Below are positions 6,711 through 12,008 of a DNA stretch of 14,635 nt, one piece after another. Position 1 is the stretch's first letter; each line of letters starts with the position of its first letter. Origin of the DNA: Caryophanales bacterium (GTDB lineage: Bacteria; Bacillota_I; Bacilli_A; RF39; UBA660); assembly GCA_016282415.1 (NCBI GenBank), contig JAEEKO010000043.1, forward strand, positions 1 to 14,635, read 5' to 3'. The notes beneath the pieces were generated by a model, which saw only the letters and a program-made list of their open reading frames with translations, did not search any database and had not been told where the DNA came from. Made by a program: the position numbers and the translations under genes.

Positions 6711-7310
6711 AATTTCTTCTACTTCATTATAATTACGATATGATAATTCATAACTATTAGCTTCAGTAGTAATAGTTATTTTTAAACTAGTTTTAGAATC
6801 GGTAATCACTACTTTACGATCAATTAAATCATATTCATAATTATTATCAACTAAACGATATTGATAAGTACTTAATAAACTAATAATACTGTTTAAATCA
6901 ATAAATCCAATTTCAATATCACCATAAATATTATCAGTAATTGGTTCAAAGTAATCACCGATAATTTGATAAGCATGTTCCCCTTCAATTTGGTATTTTA
7001 CAATATTACCATTATCTTCTTTATAAAAGCGCATGATATCATTATATTTTTGACCGTTCATTTTAATTTTATTATCATTTACTTTAATGTTGTATTCAAA
7101 TTCATAGTTACTACTTGCAACTACTTCAATTGTTTTGATAATATCTTGCTTCTTAGTACTATTATTTGGCTTTTGTGGTACTATTAAACTAATAATATAA
7201 AATACTACAAAAATAGTTGCAAAAAATATTAACCATAATCCTAGTTTAAAGATTGCTTTAATACGTGGATTATCATTTAAATATTTTAAAAATTCTTTAA
7301 TTTTCTCCAT
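6693..7310 (-). CDS. Hypothetical single-pass membrane protein downstream of fmt
   Basis: I do not recognise this 205-aa protein. It has a short positively charged cytosolic N-terminus (about 1-20), one strong hydrophobic helix (about 21-44, WLIFFATIFVVFYIISLIV) and a C-terminal region of about 160 residues. That region is rich in Asn, Asp, Tyr and Ile with alternating patterns that suggest beta strands, probably outside the cell. There is no lipobox or cleavage site, so it should stay anchored like a type II membrane protein. The start overlaps the 3' end of fmt by 14 bases and has AGGGG about 10 bases upstream, so it is co-translated with fmt. It occupies the place where many Firmicutes carry rsmB between fmt and rlmN, but it bears no resemblance to a methyltransferase. 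It ends in TAA inside a terminator. Confidence 0.8.
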   Translation of the reverse strand: MEKIKEFLKYLNDNPRIKAIFKLGLWLIFFATIFVVFYIISLIVPQKPNNSTKKQDIIKTIEVVASSNYEFEYNIKVNDNKIKMNGQKYNDIMRFYKEDNGNIVKYQIEGEHAYQIIGDYFEPITDNIYGDIEIGFIDLNSIISLLSTYQYRLVDNNYEYDLIDRKVVITDSKTSLKITITTEANSYELSYRNYNEVEEIKRISD

Positions 7311-8241
7311 TAACTTTAGCCCCTAACAATTCTTCTTTATTTTTACCATTTAACCAGTCACGAACTAACATAATATTTTTACCAGATGGTTTAATTTCTA
7401 AAATGGTAATTTCTTGATCTTGGCACATAATACCAATACTAGTTTTTGTAACAGAAGTAATGTACCCAGTTTTACCAGGATAACTATCTTCACCAATCAA
7501 AGCATGAGTTACTTTGATTTCTTCACCATTTAAAGTGAAATTAGCTAAAGGTGTATCAAACATACTACGAATATGATTATAAACTTCTTTAGCAGTTCTT
7601 GTAAAATCGATACGTTCATCTTCTCTTTTTAAATAGCCAACATAAGTTGCTTCTTCTTCATCTTGCTTTAAATCAAAATTTTCACCAGCAATAATCTTTG
7701 GTAAACTACGTCTTAATACTTTAACTCCAGCATCACTGATTTTTGGTTCAAGGGTTAATAACGTGTCGCTCCATAGAATTGGAACTTCAATTGCATCAAT
7801 AATATTACCGGTATCGATTCCTTCATCCATGTACATTAAAGTAACTCCAGTTTTTTCTTCCCCATTATAAATAGCTTGTTGAATTGGGTTAGCACCACGA
7901 TACTTAGGAAGTAGCGATGCATGAACATTAATACAACCATATTTAGGATAATCTAGAATTACTTTTGGAACAATTTTGCCATAAGCACAAGTAATGATAA
8001 TATCTGGTTCCTTACTTAAAATATATTCATATTCTTCTTTTAATTTACTTGGCTTATAAACTTCAATATTATTAGCAGCTGCACAATTAGCAACTGGTGA
8101 TGGTGTTAATACTTTTTTACGACCAACATAAGCATCAGCTTTAGTGACTACTAATACAACGTTGGTAGTATTGATTAATTCTTGTAATATTGGAACAGCA
8201 AGGTCTGGAGTTCCCATAAACACTACTTTTAAATCTTTCAT
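7297..8241 (-). CDS. fmt: Methionyl-tRNA formyltransferase
   Basis: Fmt formylates Met-tRNA(fMet) with 10-formyltetrahydrofolate so that initiation can start with formyl-methionine. The predicted protein is 314 aa, the usual length. The N-terminal Rossmann domain opens with VVFMGTPDLAVP (6-17). The catalytic triad Asn105, His107 and Asp143 is visible in NVHASLLPKYRG (105-116) and MDEGIDTG (138-145). The C-terminal OB-like tRNA-binding domain follows. The ATG at 8239-8241 is chosen because GGTGA lies about 6 bases upstream and the protein then begins in the family way. A longer in-frame reading to 8337 would run back through a terminator into the lipoprotein gene. The usual partner def is not beside it here. 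The promoter is unclear: GATAAT/TATGAT boxes lie at 8264-8277 without a clear -35. It ends in TAA. Confidence 0.95.
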   Translation of the reverse strand: MKDLKVVFMGTPDLAVPILQELINTTNVVLVVTKADAYVGRKKVLTPSPVANCAAANNIEVYKPSKLKEEYEYILSKEPDIIITCAYGKIVPKVILDYPKYGCINVHASLLPKYRGANPIQQAIYNGEEKTGVTLMYMDEGIDTGNIIDAIEVPILWSDTLLTLEPKISDAGVKVLRRSLPKIIAGENFDLKQDEEEATYVGYLKREDERIDFTRTAKEVYNHIRSMFDTPLANFTLNGEEIKVTHALIGEDSYPGKTGYITSVTKTSIGIMCQDQEITILEIKPSGKNIMLVRDWLNGKNKEELLGAKVNGEN

Positions 8242-8276
8242 GTTAATCACCATATTTCTAGTAATTATCATATCAT

Positions 8277-8305
8277 AAAAAAAATAAGTATTAAACTTAT
8301 TTTTT
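8277..8305 (-). terminator. Intrinsic terminator after the lipoprotein gene
   Basis: A perfect 11-bp stem pairs 8279-8289 with 8295-8305 around a 5-base loop, followed by more T residues on the minus strand. The stop codon of the lipoprotein gene (8297-8299) is inside the stem. It separates the secreted-protein pair from fmt. Confidence 0.8.
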
Positions 8306-8668
8306 AATAAATTTTGAAGCATATGGTATTGTTTCATTGCAATTTATCTCATTTGAATTAATTTTACATCTACCAATTATCAAATTATTCTCATCAACAA
8401 ACGTAATATCATCATCATCAATCTTATAATTCATTTTAACTTTATTATTATTATCTAAATATAATGTACATAAATTTTTTTCATTACATTCTAATAAATA
8501 ATCTATATTTCCGCCAATACTAATGCCTGAATCAATTTGATAAACCATTTGATTAGCAACTGGAGCAACCCATTTTCCTTTTAAATTTTTTTCAGGCTTC
8601 GTACTTTTACATCCTACAAAAAAAGCACTACATATTATTAAAATTACTAATAAACTTATTTTTTTCAT
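8297..8668 (-). CDS. Small hypothetical lipoprotein
   Basis: This 123-aa protein starts with a lipoprotein signal peptide: MKK, a hydrophobic core, then FVGC (17-20) as lipobox, so Cys20 would be lipidated and the protein anchored on the outer face of the membrane. The mature part begins with a short polar linker and LKGKWVAP (29-36), a reading common at the start of small lipocalin-like or beta-rich lipoproteins, followed by predicted strands and an acidic DDDD stretch. Three further cysteines (in LECNEKNLC and GRC) and one near the end (NCNE) could form disulfides. I cannot assign a family. It follows the secreted 302-aa gene by 18 bases and is probably co-transcribed with it. The ribosome site AAGGA is about 12 bases from the ATG, which is rather distant. 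It ends in TAA within a terminator. Confidence 0.8.
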   Translation of the reverse strand: MKKISLLVILIICSAFFVGCKSTKPEKNLKGKWVAPVANQMVYQIDSGISIGGNIDYLLECNEKNLCTLYLDNNNKVKMNYKIDDDDITFVDENNLIIGRCKINSNEINCNETIPYASKFIKK

Positions 8669-8686
8669 ATTATTACCCGTTCCTTT

Positions 8687-9595
8687 TTAATCACAAATCC
8701 AAGTGCTTGAAGCCCAATTTATACATACTCCATGCATTCCATCCCAATTTGTCCATGATGAATACCAATAAAAAACACCACCCATGCCATTTACACTAAA
8801 ATCAAAATTTTTAGAAGTGGCAAGATCAATGTCTGTCACTGCGTGTTGATATGATCCGTTCATTTGCAGATTATAATTGCGTGTCCCATTAACATATAAA
8901 TCATTTTGTAATACACTATATACGCTATTAATTATATTTTGAGAAATACTAACGCCTTTTTGACCAGTTAAACTCAAATTCATATTTGTGCCATTAAACC
9001 CATAGTTAATAAATTGAACATTATTTGGATCAGAAGAGGTATTATACCATTGACGACCTGTTGCACTATCCAATGTAAAATTATTATAAATAACCCCAAT
9101 TGTGTCAAAAGACTTTATCTTAGGTATAGTTTTCCATTGATTAATAATCTTTGCTTGTTCAATTGGAAATGATTGATAAATAATCAATAATCTTTTAGCA
9201 TTTGTTTCCCAGCAATCGGCAGCTTCATAATGTGAGCAAGTCCATCTTGTTTGTACAGGAGTCCAATTTTTATATTCATCAGCAGTTAATACTCTCTGCC
9301 TTGAAATAGTTTGGTTTGGAAATCTGCTATTAATATAAGTAGAAGTTTCCAAATATTCTACTTTTACATCAGTTATTGGATACAATTCTCCATTTTCATC
9401 AAACCATTCATCACCTAACATAAATGGCTGTTCTAAATATAATTTTTTAACATTTACAGGAGCGCTTGCTAAAAATTGTGCCTGTTTTTCTGCGTTATTT
9501 AAACTAACTATTTCCTCATGATTACTTTCTGCATAAACAACAGTATGATTTAATAACAAAATTGTTAATATTATTATCATTTTTAATTTATTCAT
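8687..9595 (-). CDS. Secreted Trp-rich protein of unknown function
   Basis: This 302-aa protein has a clear Sec signal peptide (about 1-22, cleavage after VVYA) and no later membrane segment or anchoring motif, so it is probably released. I recognise no family. Visible features are 11 tryptophans, many Asn and Tyr residues, and exactly four cysteines in two pairs: C120 and C128 (CSHYEAADC), and C291 and C301 in the last 12 residues. Two disulfides are likely. The C-terminus (about 272-302) alternates Trp, Ser, Tyr and Gly and ends WICD, which looks like a compact beta structure. The start is well supported by GGAGG 9 bases upstream of the ATG. It lies between priA and a small lipoprotein gene, interrupting the usual priA-(def)-fmt order. 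It ends in TAA. An exported toxin, adhesin or carbohydrate-binding role would all be guesses. Confidence 0.85.
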   Translation of the reverse strand: MNKLKMIIILTILLLNHTVVYAESNHEEIVSLNNAEKQAQFLASAPVNVKKLYLEQPFMLGDEWFDENGELYPITDVKVEYLETSTYINSRFPNQTISRQRVLTADEYKNWTPVQTRWTCSHYEAADCWETNAKRLLIIYQSFPIEQAKIINQWKTIPKIKSFDTIGVIYNNFTLDSATGRQWYNTSSDPNNVQFINYGFNGTNMNLSLTGQKGVSISQNIINSVYSVLQNDLYVNGTRNYNLQMNGSYQHAVTDIDLATSKNFDFSVNGMGGVFYWYSSWTNWDGMHGVCINWASSTWICD

Positions 9596-9707
9596 ATTTC
9601 TTCCTCCTTTAATACTGATTAATTGTTTTAATTCTTATCGACCACCACTCCCTCGCAAAAATCATGATTATTTTCAAACACAATATATTATTTATTTTAT
9701 TAATAAT
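9596..9707 (-). other. AT-rich leader with a G-rich patch and a 10-bp palindrome
   Basis: This non-coding stretch upstream of the secreted-protein gene is almost all A and T, except for GCGAGGGAGTGGTGGTCG on the minus strand (about 9638-9656). A palindrome AATCATGATT occupies 9660-9669. GGAGG, the ribosome site, closes it. I recognise no riboswitch. Operator or structured-leader roles are speculation. Confidence 0.35.
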
Positions 9708-9743
9708 ATTATATCAATTATATACTCTTAGGTCTAGTGTCAA
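9708..9743 (-). promoter_or_regulatory. Candidate promoter at the 3' end of priA for the secreted-protein gene
   Basis: On the minus strand a perfect TTGACA (9738-9743) lies in the last codons of priA. It is followed by TATAAT at 15 bases (9717-9722) and by an extended -10 TGATATAAT (9708-9716) a little further on. The 15-base spacer is short and the second box may instead work alone. Either way the leader would be about 100-110 bases. No hairpin terminator follows priA, so readthrough is also possible. Confidence 0.45.
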
Positions 9744-11892
9744 TTTCAACATTAATCTTCTTATCTAAGATATACATTTCATCAATTGTTTTTAACACTT
9801 GATATAAATTATCTAACTTACGATATTTTATAATAATTTGCATATTAAAATAATTATTAACTTTATACATTAATGCCATAGTTGGCCCTAAAACTTCCCC
9901 TGACTTATACTCTCTTTTAATATATGATGCTATTTTTAAACTTTCTTTAGACAGTAATTCATAATCACGGCTAGTTACTTTAATCGTTGCTAAAAAGTAA
10001 TATGGCGGGTATTTCATATTTTTACGATTAATCATTTCATGTTTATAAAACATTGCATAGTTATTATCTTTAATACAATTTAAAGTATAATCCGTTGGAT
10101 TCATGGTTTGAATAACTACTTCGCCCGGAATATCACTACGACCTGCTCTGCCGCTTGTTTGGCTCAATAATTGGAAAGTACGTTCATTAGCTTTAAAATC
10201 AGGCATATTTAAAGTTTGATCGGCATTAATAATTCCTACTAGGGTTACTAATGGAAAGTCTAAGCCCTTACTAATCATTTGAGTACCAAGTAAAATATCA
10301 TATTCATGATTCATAAACTTATTAATAATATCTTCATGACTATTTTTCTTAGTAGTGGTATCAGCATCCATACGAATAATTCGGGCTTCCTTAAATAATT
10401 TATTAATTTCTTGTTCTAACTTCTCGGTACCAAGTCCTAAATCATTTAGGGCTTCATCACCACAATTAGGGCACTTCTCTTTGTATAAAACGGTATAGCC
10501 ACAATAATGGCAACGTAAATGATTAGAAGTTTTATGATACGTTAAATTGATATCACAATGTGGGCATTTATAAGTAAAACCACAATTGCTACAAGTTAAG
10601 ATTGGAGAATAACCACGACGATTTAACAACAAAATAATTTGTTCATGATTTTTTAAACGCTCTGCCATTAATTCTTTTAATAAATCGGAAATAATCATAT
10701 TACGTTTCTTATATTCATCTTCCATATTAACTAAATGAATTATTGGTAAGATCGATTTTTTAGCGCGACTCTTTAATTCTAATAATTGGTATACCCCTTT
10801 AGTAGCACGAGCATAAGAATCAAGTGATGGGGTTGCACTACCTAAAACTAATGGGCAATTATGATAAGCACTACGTTTCTTTAATACTTCAATAGCATCA
10901 TATCGTGGATTATTCTCTTGCTTATAAGTTTCCGAATGCTCTTCATCAACAATAATGATCCCAATATTGGTTAATGGTGCAAAGGAAGAAGAACGGGTTC
11001 CTACAACAACGCTAACTTCACCACGAATTATTTTTAAGTATTCATCTTGTTTTTCACCATTAGATAAACCACTATGAAGTACTGCAATATCATTTCCAAA
11101 AACGTTATAAAAGCGTTTAATAATTTGAGCAGTTAAAGATATTTCTGGTACTAATAATAAAGCCGTCTTTTTTAATTTCAAGGCTTTTTTAATTAATTTA
11201 ATATATACTTCCGTTTTACCACTACCCGTAATACCATGTAATAAGTAAACGGTATTTTGATCAAACAAGATCCTATTATATACTTGTTCTTGTTCTTCAT
11301 TTAACTTAATATTATCAACTTTTTTATCATTATTTAAAATACGATATACTTGTCTTTTTTCTTCTCTTACAATTCCTATTTTTAATAAATCGTTTAAACT
11401 TGTACCACTAATATTGGTTTTTAATATTTCTTTGAATTCTATTAATTCTTCTAAGATCGCAATTTGTTTCTTACTACGTTTATGTTCCTCAATATACTTT
11501 TCAGTATCATAAGCAGACCAATTTAACAAAATATAACTAACATACTTATTATGATCTTTATTGCTTCTTACCTTAATATCACTAGGTAACATGGCTTCAT
11601 AAGCACTAATTAAACTACATAAAGTAGTTTCTTTTAAATATTTACCTAACTCTAATAATTCGTCATTTAAAACAATTTCTTCATTCTTAATTTGATAAAT
11701 ACTCTTAATTTCATATTCATCATTATAAGTATCACTAATACTTAATACAAAACCATTACATATGGTTTTTCCAAAAGGAACAATTACTTGCATACCAGGT
11801 TTAATAGTGTTTTTAAACTTATCTGGTATTTTATAAGTAAAACATTTATCTAAGCTTTTAACGTTATATTCAATTAAAACATTAGCATACAT
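9718..11892 (-). CDS. priA: Primosomal replication-restart helicase PriA
   Basis: PriA is a 3'-5' DNA helicase that recognises stalled forks and reloads the replisome. The predicted 724-aa protein is complete. It has an N-terminal 3'-DNA-binding domain (about 1-105), a winged-helix region, and helicase lobe 1 with Walker A GITGSGKT (220-227) and Walker B DEEH (316-319). Eight zinc-binding cysteines form two sites (434, 437, 443, 446, 461, 464, 474, 477). Lobe 2 contains GTQMISKGLDFP (536-547) and QTSGRAGR (578-585). The ATG at 11890-11892 is chosen for AAGGAA 7 bases upstream and the family-like opening MYANVLIEYNV. An in-frame extension to 11979 has no ribosome site, overlaps the ileS terminator and reads as low-complexity Asn-rich sequence. 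It ends in TAA. No hairpin follows. Confidence 0.96.
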   Translation of the reverse strand: MYANVLIEYNVKSLDKCFTYKIPDKFKNTIKPGMQVIVPFGKTICNGFVLSISDTYNDEYEIKSIYQIKNEEIVLNDELLELGKYLKETTLCSLISAYEAMLPSDIKVRSNKDHNKYVSYILLNWSAYDTEKYIEEHKRSKKQIAILEELIEFKEILKTNISGTSLNDLLKIGIVREEKRQVYRILNNDKKVDNIKLNEEQEQVYNRILFDQNTVYLLHGITGSGKTEVYIKLIKKALKLKKTALLLVPEISLTAQIIKRFYNVFGNDIAVLHSGLSNGEKQDEYLKIIRGEVSVVVGTRSSSFAPLTNIGIIIVDEEHSETYKQENNPRYDAIEVLKKRSAYHNCPLVLGSATPSLDSYARATKGVYQLLELKSRAKKSILPIIHLVNMEDEYKKRNMIISDLLKELMAERLKNHEQIILLLNRRGYSPILTCSNCGFTYKCPHCDINLTYHKTSNHLRCHYCGYTVLYKEKCPNCGDEALNDLGLGTEKLEQEINKLFKEARIIRMDADTTTKKNSHEDIINKFMNHEYDILLGTQMISKGLDFPLVTLVGIINADQTLNMPDFKANERTFQLLSQTSGRAGRSDIPGEVVIQTMNPTDYTLNCIKDNNYAMFYKHEMINRKNMKYPPYYFLATIKVTSRDYELLSKESLKIASYIKREYKSGEVLGPTMALMYKVNNYFNMQIIIKYRKLDNLYQVLKTIDEMYILDKKINVEIDTRPKSI

Positions 11893-11926
11893 ATAACCAT
11901 TCCTTTCTAATAATTTCTGTATTTTT

Positions 11927-11955
11927 ATCTTATCATTGATATCTTGATAATTCAA
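11927..11955 (-). promoter_or_regulatory. Candidate promoter for priA
   Basis: On the minus strand TTGAAT (11950-11955) and TAAGAT (11927-11932) are separated by 17 bases, between the ileS terminator and the priA ribosome site. Each box matches four of six consensus bases, so the call is moderate at best. Confidence 0.4.
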
Positions 11956-11978
11956 ATAATTATTGGGATTATTCATCA

Positions 11979-12008
11979 AAAAAATCTAGGAATAATCCTA
12001 GATTTTTT
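11979..12008 (-). terminator. Intrinsic terminator after ileS
   Basis: A perfect 13-bp stem pairs 11979-11991 with 11996-12008 around a 4-base loop, ending in T residues on the minus strand. The ileS stop codon TAG (11998-12000) is inside the stem, so the last IleRS codons build one arm. Confidence 0.88.

Noticed and set aside
6966..7187. Plus-strand hydrophobic reading frame opposite the 205-aa gene
   Set aside because: It is rich in Phe and Ile because it mirrors Asn/Lys codons on the other strand; there is no supporting signal.
8242..8337. Longer fmt starting at 8337
   Set aside because: The extension would run through a terminator into the lipoprotein gene, has no family similarity, and a good ribosome site marks the ATG at 8241.
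11893..11979. Longer priA starting at 11979
   Set aside because: The extra residues are low-complexity, no ribosome site is present, and the start would lie in the ileS terminator.
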